Assembly (NCBI GenBank): GCA_006226555.1
Contig: SBGS01000176.1
Location: 1 to 40,579, forward strand
Source of the DNA: Bacteroidota bacterium
GTDB lineage: Bacteria > Bacteroidota > Bacteroidia > Flavobacteriales_D > Crocinitomicaceae
Direction: 5' to 3'
Length of the DNA stretch: 40,579 bases
Part shown: piece after piece, positions 25,473-34,344 of the stretch
Numbering within the stretch: the stretch's first letter is position 1
Layout: every line of letters starts with the position of its first letter
Made by a program: the position numbers and the translations under genes
The notes under the pieces: generated by a model
Told to the model about the DNA's origin: nothing
Databases searched by the model: none
What the model saw: only the letters and a program-made list of their open reading frames with translations

Positions 25473-26048
25473 ATGTTGAACATTGTTTTATTCGGACCTC
25501 CGGGAGCAGGAAAGGGAACTCAATCAGAAAGATTGAAAGCGAGATATGGGTTAGTACATATCTCTACGGGTGATGTGTTTAGAGCTCTTGATCCGGAATC
25601 TGAATTGGGTAAACTTGCAAAGAGTTATTCCGATAATGGAAATCTTGTTCCGGATGAGGTTACCATCCAAATTTTGGAGTCTGAAGTACTGAAACATCCG
25701 GATGCAAAAGGTGTTATTTATGATGGTTTTCCAAGGACGAGTGCCCAAGCTGAAGCTTTGGACAAGTTCCTGGCTAAAAAAGATACTTCCGTAACGTTAA
25801 TGCTTTCTCTGATCGTTCCTGAAGAAGAACTGAGAACACGTCTGATGGGAAGAGCTAAAGTTTCCGGAAGAGCGGATGACGCTGATCCACAGATCATTCA
25901 AAACAGAATTGATAATTACAACAAATCAACTGCACCGGTGGCAGACTTTTATGACGCCCAAGGAAAATTGGTTGAAGTTGATGGTGTTGGACCAATAGAT
26001 GATATAACTCAACGATTGTTTGCTGCAATTGATGAGGCGATTGCTTAA
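25473..26048 (+). CDS. adk: Adenylate kinase
   Basis: A 191-residue enzyme interconverting ATP + AMP with two ADP. The P-loop GPPGAGKGT (8-16) opens the protein. HISTGDVFR and YDGFPRTSAQ bind AMP, and RADDADPQIIQNRIDNY follows the lid. The lid is the short type without the four-Cys zinc site. It lies 10 bp after hpt and 2 bp before obg. Confidence 0.97.
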   Translation: MLNIVLFGPPGAGKGTQSERLKARYGLVHISTGDVFRALDPESELGKLAKSYSDNGNLVPDEVTIQILESEVLKHPDAKGVIYDGFPRTSAQAEALDKFLAKKDTSVTLMLSLIVPEEELRTRLMGRAKVSGRADDADPQIIQNRIDNYNKSTAPVADFYDAQGKLVEVDGVGPIDDITQRLFAAIDEAIA

Positions 26049-26050
26049 TT

Positions 26051-27055
26051 ATGGCCTCTGATAACTTTGTTGACTACGTAAAGATCCACTGTACTTCTGG
26101 GAACGGTGGAAATGGTTCTACCCACTTTAGAAGGGAGAAGTATATTCCCAAAGGTGGACCGGATGGTGGAGATGGTGGACGTGGAGGGCACATTATTTTG
26201 CGTGGAAATACCCAATTGTGGACTTTGCTCCATTTGAAGTATAAAAAACACATCAAAGCCGGTCATGGACAGCATGGTTCAGGAGCACTGAAGACCGGTG
26301 CTCAAGGTAAGGATGTCTACATCGATGTACCGCTTGGAACTGTTGCAAGAGATGCGGAAACAGGTGAGTTCCTTTTTGAAATCACAGAAAATGGTGAAGA
26401 AAGAGTTTTACAGCCTGGTGGGCGAGGAGGACTTGGGAACGATCACTTCAAATCTGCAACGAATCAAACGCCACGTTTTGCCCAGCCCGGAGAATCGGGG
26501 CACGAAGGATGGAAGGTTCTTGAGCTCAAGATCCTCGCAGATGTTGGTCTTGTAGGTTTTCCGAATGCAGGAAAAAGCACACTATTGTCTTCTTTGAGCG
26601 CAGCTAAACCTGAGATCGCAGATTATCCGTTTACTACCTTAAGACCAAATCTGGGTATTGTTAGTTACAGGGATTATCGTTCCTTTATCATGGCGGATAT
26701 ACCTGGGATCATTGAAGGTGCTCACAAAGGAAAAGGATTAGGACTTCGTTTTCTTAGACACATAGAGAGAAACTCGCTCTTACTTTTCTTAATTCCTGCC
26801 GATAGTCCGGATCATGCAAATGAGTATAAAATTCTACTGAACGAGCTCAAAAAATACAATCCCGAATTACTGCATAAAGATCGTATACTGGCAGTTTCAA
26901 AAGCGGATATGTTGGATGATGAATTGAAAGCAGAGATTATGAAAGAGCTTCCAACGGATATTCCAAGGATGTTTATTTCAGCGGTATCCCAAGAGGGCTT
27001 GGTCGAATTGAAGGATCTAATCTGGAAGATGTTAACGGATGAGGGAATGGATTGA
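26051..27055 (+). CDS. obg: GTPase Obg
   Basis: A 334-residue ribosome-associated GTPase involved in large-subunit assembly and stress response. The Gly-rich Obg fold covers 1-160 (GGDGGRGG, PGGRGGLGN). The G domain has G1 GFPNAGKST (169-177), G2 around T195-T196, G3 DIPG (216-219), G4 as SKAD (283-286, Ser in place of the usual Asn) and G5 SAV (310-312). There is no extra C-terminal OCT domain. The last 17 bases overlap the start of the PAP2 gene. Confidence 0.96.
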   Translation: MASDNFVDYVKIHCTSGNGGNGSTHFRREKYIPKGGPDGGDGGRGGHIILRGNTQLWTLLHLKYKKHIKAGHGQHGSGALKTGAQGKDVYIDVPLGTVARDAETGEFLFEITENGEERVLQPGGRGGLGNDHFKSATNQTPRFAQPGESGHEGWKVLELKILADVGLVGFPNAGKSTLLSSLSAAKPEIADYPFTTLRPNLGIVSYRDYRSFIMADIPGIIEGAHKGKGLGLRFLRHIERNSLLLFLIPADSPDHANEYKILLNELKKYNPELLHKDRILAVSKADMLDDELKAEIMKELPTDIPRMFISAVSQEGLVELKDLIWKMLTDEGMD

Positions 27056-27629
27056 ACAGATCGATCATAATATTGTTCTTTGGCTGAATAGCCTGCACAA
27101 TCCTTTTCTCGATACATTTTTCTGGGTGATATCCAGTAAGTGGGTTTGGATACCTTTTTACCTTTTTCTCATCTTTATCCATTACAGAAAAAATAACCTG
27201 ATCAGAACAACATTGTTCGTTCTTGGTGCTATATCAGTAGTGGCTGTATCCGATCTAATTTCGGTTCATTTATTCAAAGAAGTTTTCCTTAGATACCGTC
27301 CTTCACATAATCTTGCATTACAAGACGCCCTTCATTATTATGAGTATGCACAAGGAGAGTTTTATAGAGGAGGACAATATGGATTTGTCTCATCTCACGC
27401 GGCTAACTTTGGAGCATTATTTTGTTGGAGCATACTTCATATGAGAAGAAATTATTCGTTCCTCTTACCATTGTTAATAGCTCTTTTTGTTTTGGTTTCA
27501 CTGAGCAGAATTTATTTGGGAGTGCATTATCCTACTGATGTAATTGTAGGCGGACTTGTTGGAATAACAGTATCGCTGGTTATTTATCAATTTACCCGTA
27601 ACTTGTTCAAGACCAAAAAAAGTAAATGA
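27039..27629 (+). CDS. PAP2-family membrane phosphatase
   Basis: A 196-residue membrane protein with about five to six helices and the three PAP2/acid phosphatase motifs: K80...R87P88, SSHAAN (118-123, with the nucleophile-assisting His 120) and SRxYLGVHYPTD (R157, H163, D167). Substrates in this family include undecaprenyl diphosphate, phosphatidic acid and lipid A phosphates; which applies here cannot be read. The first motif is followed by an insertion (about 90-112). It overlaps obg by 17 bp and crcB by 4 bp. Confidence 0.9.
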   Translation: MREWIEQIDHNIVLWLNSLHNPFLDTFFWVISSKWVWIPFYLFLIFIHYRKNNLIRTTLFVLGAISVVAVSDLISVHLFKEVFLRYRPSHNLALQDALHYYEYAQGEFYRGGQYGFVSSHAANFGALFCWSILHMRRNYSFLLPLLIALFVLVSLSRIYLGVHYPTDVIVGGLVGITVSLVIYQFTRNLFKTKKSK

Positions 27630-27994
27630 TGGCATTTGTTTATGTTTTTATCGGAGGAGGATTAGGAAGTCTGTTGCGCTACGGGATTTCCATCTTGACG
27701 AAAGGTATCTTTTCCACAGATTTTCCGTTGGGAACATTTATAGCAAATATTCTTGCATGTATCATGCTTGCTCTATTGGTTTATCAATTTCAAATAAGAC
27801 AGGAAGGTCCGCAGTGGCTCGATCAGCTGCTTGTGATCGGGTTTTGTGGAGGCTTCAGTACATTCTCAACTTTTGGCAATGAAACGGTTGAATTGATCTC
27901 AAAGGGAGCAACAGGAATTGCCATAGCAAATGTGCTGCTATCGTTGATCACCGGAATAGGCTTGATCTTTTTGTTGCGTTATTTTAAAGCGTAA
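27626..27994 (+). CDS. crcB: Fluoride efflux channel CrcB/Fluc
   Basis: A 122-residue, four-helix membrane protein, the usual length for a Fluc monomer that works as an inverted dimer. GGGLGSLLRYG (10-20), N41 in GTFIANILA and GFCGGFSTFSTFGNE (72-86), which holds the Phe-box residues, are all present. The ATG overlaps the PAP2 stop (ATGA), so it is translated from the same message. No fluoride riboswitch space exists upstream. Its 3' end overlaps the convergent acyltransferase gene by 11 bp. Confidence 0.95.
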   Translation: MMAFVYVFIGGGLGSLLRYGISILTKGIFSTDFPLGTFIANILACIMLALLVYQFQIRQEGPQWLDQLLVIGFCGGFSTFSTFGNETVELISKGATGIAIANVLLSLITGIGLIFLLRYFKA

Positions 27995-29303
27995 CGCTGG
28001 ATTGGATCTGATTCTCCAATTCTGAGCGCATACGAGTCAGCTTGCTTAATTCCATGCCCTCCAACTCTCTGTAGCGTTTGATTTTAGATAATGAATCAAA
28101 CCAGATCCATGCAGAAAGTCCCATGAACGGAACAAGAATATAATACAGTATTGCTACCCAATAATTGGCATAGACAAACTCGTGAAAAAGGAAGATAAAC
28201 GGAATATTGTATAGTCCCATAAGGATCATACCCGTAACCATCTTCACAGAGCCCCAAAACACCTGTCTCTTGAATTTTTTCTCAGCAAAACGCTTTGCTA
28301 ATAGGTACGGTATGAATGAATGGATAAGTCCAAGGATCATAAAAGGGAAAAGTCCAATCAAGTAGGCTATCGCAACTTTTCGTTTAGACTTGAGTAAATT
28401 ATGACTTTGCAGGAATACCTCATTATCATCGACTTTGTTCGCAGCTAATTCTTCTTGGTAGTTTTTCGATGAATTTAGAAGAGATCTTAGTGTATCGTTT
28501 GAATCGTCCTGAGCGTTTATCCAACCCGCCAAATTTCGAGCGTAATTCCATCGCTCGATAAGATCAATTGATGGATCGAAGGAAATTGGGTTTATTCCTT
28601 TTCGCATGATCATCATGATATTCTCATGCAGCGTGGTATATTCCGGATTTTCTACGTGAGTAACTGTTTGCTTCATGAGGTCTTCAACTTTCTTCGTTAG
28701 GTCTGTGATCGTCTTACTCGGATTTTCTTCATATTCTTTGCGATAATCATTCAAACAAAATGATTCGGAATAGGCGATCAGAAAATCACTCCGCATACGA
28801 TTTGGTTCAGCATAGTTCACTCCTAAGGCCGCCACATTCACCTTTTTCTTCCAGTTCATGGACTCCAAGGCAATAAAACCCATTCGTATAGCACCTTTCT
28901 TCAATGGTTTTAGTCGACGCACAAATACGTCATAGGTTTCTCCTTCTCCGAAGATCAAGAGATTTCTTCCATTCTTTAGCACTTGAGAGCTCTTTCTAAA
29001 GCTTTCCTTGTTTTTCTCTTTGGTATCCACCCCATCTCTTTGCCTGTAGATAGGAAGCATGTGGCAAGCCCAAAGTATTGGTTTTGTCACAGGGGTAAAA
29101 ACATCGGATCTTGTCATAAAGAATACGATCGGCCTGGTTAAAGACCCAATTGAAATAGGATCCATGAACGAAGCCGAGTGATTCGAAACAAAAATGGTTC
29201 GTCCAAATCGATATTTAGGTTCATTCACAAACTTCCTTCTTCTGTAGAAAAAGAAGAGAGCATACCCGACGGTAACCTTCAAAATAATATAAAGGATCCT
29301 CAT
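27984..29303 (-). CDS. PlsC-like lysophospholipid acyltransferase
   Basis: A 439-residue membrane protein. The acyltransferase domain covers about 30-210. The catalytic motif is NHSASFMD (N41-D48), with five residues between His and Asp as in the subfamily that reads HPNSFxD, rather than four. The glycerophosphate motif is FGEGET (118-123). After a long charged region, three or four transmembrane helices lie at about 315-405, and the C-terminal end is helical. The substrate is not evident. It starts 5 nt after the SprF-like gene, which suggests co-transcription with the T9SS adhesin unit. Confidence 0.87.
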   Translation of the reverse strand: MRILYIILKVTVGYALFFFYRRRKFVNEPKYRFGRTIFVSNHSASFMDPISIGSLTRPIVFFMTRSDVFTPVTKPILWACHMLPIYRQRDGVDTKEKNKESFRKSSQVLKNGRNLLIFGEGETYDVFVRRLKPLKKGAIRMGFIALESMNWKKKVNVAALGVNYAEPNRMRSDFLIAYSESFCLNDYRKEYEENPSKTITDLTKKVEDLMKQTVTHVENPEYTTLHENIMMIMRKGINPISFDPSIDLIERWNYARNLAGWINAQDDSNDTLRSLLNSSKNYQEELAANKVDDNEVFLQSHNLLKSKRKVAIAYLIGLFPFMILGLIHSFIPYLLAKRFAEKKFKRQVFWGSVKMVTGMILMGLYNIPFIFLFHEFVYANYWVAILYYILVPFMGLSAWIWFDSLSKIKRYRELEGMELSKLTRMRSELENQIQSSVTL

Positions 29304-29308
29304 TCGAC

Positions 29309-30343
29309 TTATTCAGTTGTTCCTTCTTCTGTTGACTGCTTGTTACTGTCGTTAATTTCCTTGTTAAGGTTTCTGTTATTACCGATCAGAATACCAAGCT
29401 GGATCTCATGACTTCCCGAAGCTGCTCCTGCCAGTTTACCGGTAGGCATTTCATATCCGTAATTGAAATACAGGTTTTTAACTAATGTTGTACCAACACG
29501 AACAACAAAAGAGTTACTTGTTCTGTATTGAAGATTTATCCAACTACTGTTTTTGTAGTAGATTCTCGCGCCAACATCAAAAGACATAGGGCTATTTTGA
29601 GAAAGTTTCCCTACAACATTTGGTTCTACCGAAATGGTTTCTTCAGAGAGGAAACGATATGTTCCATGAACGAAGTAATGTCTTGCAAGAGTCGATCCTG
29701 TTTCTGTATCATTGAACACAACTTTATTGTTTAGCAGTTGTTTCGTGGACAATCCGAAGGAGAAGGTTGTTCCATAAGCAACGATTCCCGCAGATGCGTC
29801 AGGACCGCTGTAATTACTTGTAGCTCCCAAAAACTGCGAATAAGCATTATCGATCTCATCGTACAATTGAACGCGAGATTCATCCAGCTTAAGGTTACTG
29901 TAACCTAAACCAATACCTGCACCGATGTTGATCCCATCGGTAAGAGGTAAATGAACAGCATAGGATAACGAGATGGCAGTAGATGAAAAAGGTCCAATTG
30001 CATCATTATACATTATTCCGCCGAGAATGTGCTTTACTTCACCTGTCGTGCGATCAGGCAAGCCAAAAAAGGCCTTATCCTCATAGTTGTATTCCCCAAG
30101 ACCGGCACTTTTTCCGCCAAATTTCATGAGACTGTTCCCAGAGAAAAGAGCTGTGCGCGGCCCACCATTGTATCCTGTCCACTGTGAACGATATGTTAGT
30201 TCATATTGCATCACACTCGTCATTCCTCCTGCCGCCGGGTTGATAAGGAATGGATTGAAAGAGGCGTTGCCGTATTGAGATAATTGCTGACCGAATGTAA
30301 CGGTTGAGAGCAATAAAGTAAGAAGTAAGAATATCCTTTTCAT
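29309..30343 (-). CDS. PorP/SprF-family T9SS outer-membrane protein
   Basis: A 344-residue outer-membrane barrel with a signal peptide (MKRIFLLLTLLLSTVTFGQ). The family pattern is clear near the N-terminus: NPFLINPAAGG, then YRSQWTGYNGGPRT, with regular amphipathic strands and a late ELGILIGNNRN-like strand. PorP/SprF proteins serve as partners for T9SS cargo with type-B C-terminal domains, and are typically encoded just downstream of that cargo. Here it starts 1 nt after the HYR-repeat cargo gene. The frame runs up to 30367, but the signal peptide starts at 30343. Confidence 0.93.
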   Translation of the reverse strand: MKRIFLLLTLLLSTVTFGQQLSQYGNASFNPFLINPAAGGMTSVMQYELTYRSQWTGYNGGPRTALFSGNSLMKFGGKSAGLGEYNYEDKAFFGLPDRTTGEVKHILGGIMYNDAIGPFSSTAISLSYAVHLPLTDGINIGAGIGLGYSNLKLDESRVQLYDEIDNAYSQFLGATSNYSGPDASAGIVAYGTTFSFGLSTKQLLNNKVVFNDTETGSTLARHYFVHGTYRFLSEETISVEPNVVGKLSQNSPMSFDVGARIYYKNSSWINLQYRTSNSFVVRVGTTLVKNLYFNYGYEMPTGKLAGAASGSHEIQLGILIGNNRNLNKEINDSNKQSTEEGTTE

Positions 30344-30344
30344 A

Positions 30345-33300
30345 TTATTTGATAATGCTGATGTCACCTTTAAATTGTTTTCCGCTACCGTCGTTTAGAT
30401 CGATCTGGTAGAAATATGTTCCCATTGGTAATAGTTCACCTTTAAATCTACCATCCCAAGGTTCGTCGTACCCTACGGATTCAAAGACCACTGACCCCCA
30501 GCGGTTAAAGATCAATACCTTACACTCAGGATAGAGCACCCCAAGCAATGGAATCGTAAAGAGATCATTACTTCCATCTAGATTACCTGGTGTGAATACG
30601 GTTGGAATTACAGGATCATAATCGTTGCATAGATTTGCCACTACGATCAACGTGTCAGATCTGGACGGACAATAAGGATTTGTCAAAGTATAAGTGATCC
30701 AAGTCGAACCGTACCCAAAATTATGTGCCGAGGTCATGCTACTAAATGGATCATCGATAGTTGCTGAACCACTTGCTACATACCAATATCCATCTTGATC
30801 ATTACTTAAGCCAGAAGCTTCAATCTGAATGAGATCATTTTCGATACAAACCAAGGTGTCTGCTGTTAGAATTTCAGGTTTCTTGAGTCCGAAAACGTGT
30901 AATGTGTCGGATGTAGACGGACAAGAACCATTAGAGATGGTCCAGATGAAAAGCTGCCATCCATTATCGAAAGTGGATGAGGTGCTTGGGCTGTTTGAGC
31001 TCGAAATAGCTCCTGTTCCAGTTGTTGTCCACGTTCCCGTTCCATAAAGTGGGGCATTACCCAATAATACCACTTCGTTCTGATCACAGGCGTAAATCGT
31101 GTCTTGAGTCGACGCTTGAATATCTTGTTGAGAATTTATAACAACCAGCGTATCTGCATTAAAACCGCAACTGGTTGTGCTAACAGTCCAAGCGTAAACG
31201 TTTGTTCCGATACCGATGTTGTTCAATCCTGTGGAGTTCGCAAATTGATTATTGAATGCTCCCTGACCTGAAATAACGGTCCATTCACCAGTTCCACTAG
31301 AAACTGGGTCAGCGGTTATTACGGTGCTGTTTTGCGCGCACAACCAAAGTGTGTCATCAGTAATATTTGCTGCACCAGGATAATCCAGTACTTCAACGGT
31401 GAATTGACATGTAGCAGAATTTCCTGTCGAATCCATCGCCGTATATTCAATGGTCGTTATTCCTATTGGGAAAACTGATCCGGAGCTAAGTCCCGAAGCG
31501 TCGGTTTGAGTAAGACTAACCGCACAGTTATCGCTATAGACAGGATCTGAATAAGTAACGTTAGGATCACATGTACTAATATTTGTCGGACAAGTAATCA
31601 GAGGATTTTCAGTTTCTATCACTTGCAGGTCAAATGAACAAACATCTGAGTTTCCACCGGCATCTATTACCTCAAGTTCGATCGTTGTAATTCCCGGTTG
31701 AATGAGAGTCCCTGCTGCAGGTAATTGATTGATAATATAACCGCTACAGTTGTCCAGAACGGTAGATGTAGTACCATAATATGGTAGTGTGTAATCACAG
31801 TTCACCCCATTGTTCACCACGGCAGGTGTAGGACATGTAATGGAAGGCGGTTCAGTATCGATTGGTGTTAGTATCAATGCACAACTCGTGCTATTGCCGC
31901 CTTCATCCGTTAATTGAATTAGAACGCTTGTAATTCCATTCTGTATGCTTCCGGCAGGAGGGTTTTGGCTTATATTCATGTTTGCCAAAGTTGAACAGTT
32001 ATCGGTCCCAGATACCAAGGGAACCAAATCCGGCACTGTATATTGACAACTCGAATTGATACTTACATCTTGATTTGCAGGACAAGTAAGTGTAGGATTG
32101 ATCGTATCCACAACAATAGCCGTTACATTACAAGTGGACTGATTTCCCGCTTCGTCCTCAACTGTGATCGTAACGTTTGTTGATGTCGTAAGAACTGAGC
32201 CTGCAGCAACGTTTTGTGTGATCGATAATGCGGATAAGCTGGAACAGTTATCACTTGTAACAACTCCGGTAGTAAAGTCCGGAGCTAATGCCTCGCAATT
32301 GACATCTGAATATACCGTAAGATTGGACCCGCAAGAAGAAATAGCAGGCGGGGTCTGGTCGCTTACAGTTAAACTGAACGTACATGAACCAATATTAGAA
32401 TTTTCATCTTCGGCATATAAGGTGATCGTATGACTACCTGAATTTAATGAGGTGCCCGGGATAGGGTCCTGAGAATAAGTCATGTTTAATGCGGAAGAGC
32501 AGTTGTCTGTTGCCGTAGCACCCGATGCAAAATCTGCTAAAATATAAGTACATCCTACGCCAGGACTCACATTTGTGTTAGAAGGACATGTAATAACAGG
32601 TGCAATAACATCGATGAGCTCCAAACTGAAATTACACGTTTGTGAATTTCCGGCTTCATCAGTAGCAGTCATCGTAATAGTTGTATTTGAACTAACCGTG
32701 GTAGCTGGTAACGGACTTTGACTGATCGAGATCAGAGAACTACAGTTGTCTGTTGACGTTACCAAACCTGTATAGTCTCCAACACTCGCCTGACAAGATG
32801 CATCCGTGTTTACCGTCTGAATACCCGGACAAGTAACCACAGGCTTGATCGTATCTATGACCTGTTGCGTAAGTTGACAAGAACTTGAGTTTCCTGAGGC
32901 ATCTACGATCGTTAAGGTAACAGTAGAATTATTCGTTCCGGAAATTGTTGTTCCAGCGATCGGATTTTGTGTAATTGTTGGGAAGGGATCACAATTTTCG
33001 ATATAAACCGCAAGTGTCCCGTAATCAGGCAAAGTCGCTTCACAACTGGCATTTGCGTAGATATCGATGGGAGCAGGACAAATAATTCCCGGTGCTACCG
33101 TGTCAATAAAAAACGCCGTAAAGGTACAAGACTGAGGTATGTTAGGTATACCTCCATCAACCGTTAAGGTGATGATTTGATCCGCAGAAATAATTGTTGT
33201 CGGGATTGGATCTTGAGTGATCGTCAATGAGGATGAAGGGTTACAGTTGTCGGTAGCGACTGCTGCGCCTGTATAATCCGCCAGCGCACCATCACAGTTA

Positions 33301-34199
33301 TTTGTAGCATAAACAATGGTATCTGATGGACATTGAATTGTAGCAGGAATGGTATCAATTGTTCGAGCGATGAAAGAACATTTAACTTCATTACCTGCTT
33401 CATCTGTTGCAGTTAATTCAATGCTGGTTTCGACAAGAGCACCATTCACAACAAGCCCCGGAAGCGGTAACTGAGTCACAGAGATATTCGCTATCGGACT
33501 GCAGTTATCAGACACAATAGCATCTCCCGTGTAATCTTCAATGATTCCGTTACAATTAATATCTACATAGACATTAGTGTCATTCGGGCAGGAAATTGTA
33601 GGCGGAACTGTATCGTCACCAACTATTGCCATATTATCGATTGCAGCAGGTAGAGTGCCGCCATTCGCATCATTATACGTATATCTGAACCCGATGTAAA
33701 AAATGCTATTATCAAGAAGTGCCGGTAATGGAGTGAATCCTGAGGTCCATGCGGAGCTTTGTGCGAGAGCAATTCCTGCTGGAAAGAAATTTACACCATC
33801 CAATGAATATACCACATCAACATAATCTTCTCCAATTATTCCCTCCACACGATAATCAAACGCTAAAATGTAGTTAGTAGCACAGCTACCATCAACCATT
33901 GTAAAAGCAATGACCTCTTCTGTTCCTGAAAGAGCATTATTGTATGCGAATAACTCATTTCCAGATGAGCTACATCCTCCGTCCGGAGCACTGTTCGTAA
34001 CATATAATGCATTTAATCCCGGTACAGAAGTACCGTTTCCGGAACACTTTTCTATCGTCCAGTTGTTTACACCTGATGAAACAAAACTCCATCCGGTTGC
34101 TGATTCGAAGTCTTCCGTGTGAATAACTGTCTGTGAAGTGGCTTTGTATTGGATCACAAAAACAGTAAAAATGAAAAGTAAACTACTAATGAGCTTCAT
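30345..34199 (-). CDS. Giant HYR-repeat T9SS type-B cargo protein (adhesin-like)
   Basis: A 1284-residue secreted protein. A signal peptide (1-23) leads into a jellyroll-like domain (24-195; DFESATGWSF, DYVDVVYSLDGVNFFPAG). Nine HYR-type repeats of about 82 residues follow (200-940), each opening with PxxxCPxx and carrying a TDNCS segment and a TATDEAGN-like segment; the ninth is divergent. Three related Ig/PKD-like repeats with GTGxW cores fill about 945-1190. A CHU_C type-B T9SS signal closes the protein (1197-1284: PTVFTPGNLDGSNDLF, FNRWGSVVFES, PWDGRFKG). Paired cysteines suggest one or two disulfides per repeat. A TATATTTG box lies 23 nt upstream. It forms a cargo-helper pair with the SprF gene. 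Confidence 0.92.
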   Translation of the reverse strand: MKLISSLLFIFTVFVIQYKATSQTVIHTEDFESATGWSFVSSGVNNWTIEKCSGNGTSVPGLNALYVTNSAPDGGCSSSGNELFAYNNALSGTEEVIAFTMVDGSCATNYILAFDYRVEGIIGEDYVDVVYSLDGVNFFPAGIALAQSSAWTSGFTPLPALLDNSIFYIGFRYTYNDANGGTLPAAIDNMAIVGDDTVPPTISCPNDTNVYVDINCNGIIEDYTGDAIVSDNCSPIANISVTQLPLPGLVVNGALVETSIELTATDEAGNEVKCSFIARTIDTIPATIQCPSDTIVYATNNCDGALADYTGAAVATDNCNPSSSLTITQDPIPTTIISADQIITLTVDGGIPNIPQSCTFTAFFIDTVAPGIICPAPIDIYANASCEATLPDYGTLAVYIENCDPFPTITQNPIAGTTISGTNNSTVTLTIVDASGNSSSCQLTQQVIDTIKPVVTCPGIQTVNTDASCQASVGDYTGLVTSTDNCSSLISISQSPLPATTVSSNTTITMTATDEAGNSQTCNFSLELIDVIAPVITCPSNTNVSPGVGCTYILADFASGATATDNCSSALNMTYSQDPIPGTSLNSGSHTITLYAEDENSNIGSCTFSLTVSDQTPPAISSCGSNLTVYSDVNCEALAPDFTTGVVTSDNCSSLSALSITQNVAAGSVLTTSTNVTITVEDEAGNQSTCNVTAIVVDTINPTLTCPANQDVSINSSCQYTVPDLVPLVSGTDNCSTLANMNISQNPPAGSIQNGITSVLIQLTDEGGNSTSCALILTPIDTEPPSITCPTPAVVNNGVNCDYTLPYYGTTSTVLDNCSGYIINQLPAAGTLIQPGITTIELEVIDAGGNSDVCSFDLQVIETENPLITCPTNISTCDPNVTYSDPVYSDNCAVSLTQTDASGLSSGSVFPIGITTIEYTAMDSTGNSATCQFTVEVLDYPGAANITDDTLWLCAQNSTVITADPVSSGTGEWTVISGQGAFNNQFANSTGLNNIGIGTNVYAWTVSTTSCGFNADTLVVINSQQDIQASTQDTIYACDQNEVVLLGNAPLYGTGTWTTTGTGAISSSNSPSTSSTFDNGWQLFIWTISNGSCPSTSDTLHVFGLKKPEILTADTLVCIENDLIQIEASGLSNDQDGYWYVASGSATIDDPFSSMTSAHNFGYGSTWITYTLTNPYCPSRSDTLIVVANLCNDYDPVIPTVFTPGNLDGSNDLFTIPLLGVLYPECKVLIFNRWGSVVFESVGYDEPWDGRFKGELLPMGTYFYQIDLNDGSGKQFKGDISIIK
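31380..33602 (-). repeat. Nine tandem HYR-domain coding repeats
   Basis: Each unit is about 82 codons (about 246 bp), spanning residues 200-940 of the cargo protein. Units keep the CP...C...D-Y/F-x...DNCS...TQxPxxG...TDExGNxxxC order but differ widely in sequence, which indicates old duplications rather than recent expansion. Confidence 0.85.
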
Positions 34200-34222
34200 A
34201 AGCGGTATTTCGAGTTAGGTTA

Positions 34223-34230
34223 CAAATATA
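34223..34230 (-). promoter_or_regulatory. -7 promoter element of the HYR-cargo/SprF/acyltransferase unit
   Basis: TATATTTG matches TAnnTTTG and lies 23 nt before the ATG at 34199. A TTTTG stands only 14 nt upstream, which is short for the -33 element. It sits in the 145-bp divergent gap 34200-34344, where no clear promoter for ddl was found. Confidence 0.5.
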
Positions 34231-34344
34231 AATGAATTGGTGGTCAAAAGAATAATCCTATTAACAAGGCTGTTGCTTAAAACTTTTTCATATCCTTTGG
34301 AAAGGGTGTTTCGCAGGTAGTAATTTCATATAAAATTAAATGCA

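Noticed and set aside
27560..27626. Fluoride riboswitch before crcB
   Set aside because: The sequence is coding for the PAP2 protein up to the overlapping stop/start, and no riboswitch-like pseudoknot motif is visible.
27988..27998. Small palindrome AGCG-TAA-CGCT at the crcB/acyltransferase overlap as a terminator
   Set aside because: The stem has only 4 bp and lies across both stop codons without a proper T-run, so it is too weak to call.
31380..33602. CRISPR-like or mobile repeat array
   Set aside because: The periodicity (about 246 bp) comes from protein HYR domains in one open frame; there are no short identical repeats with unique spacers.
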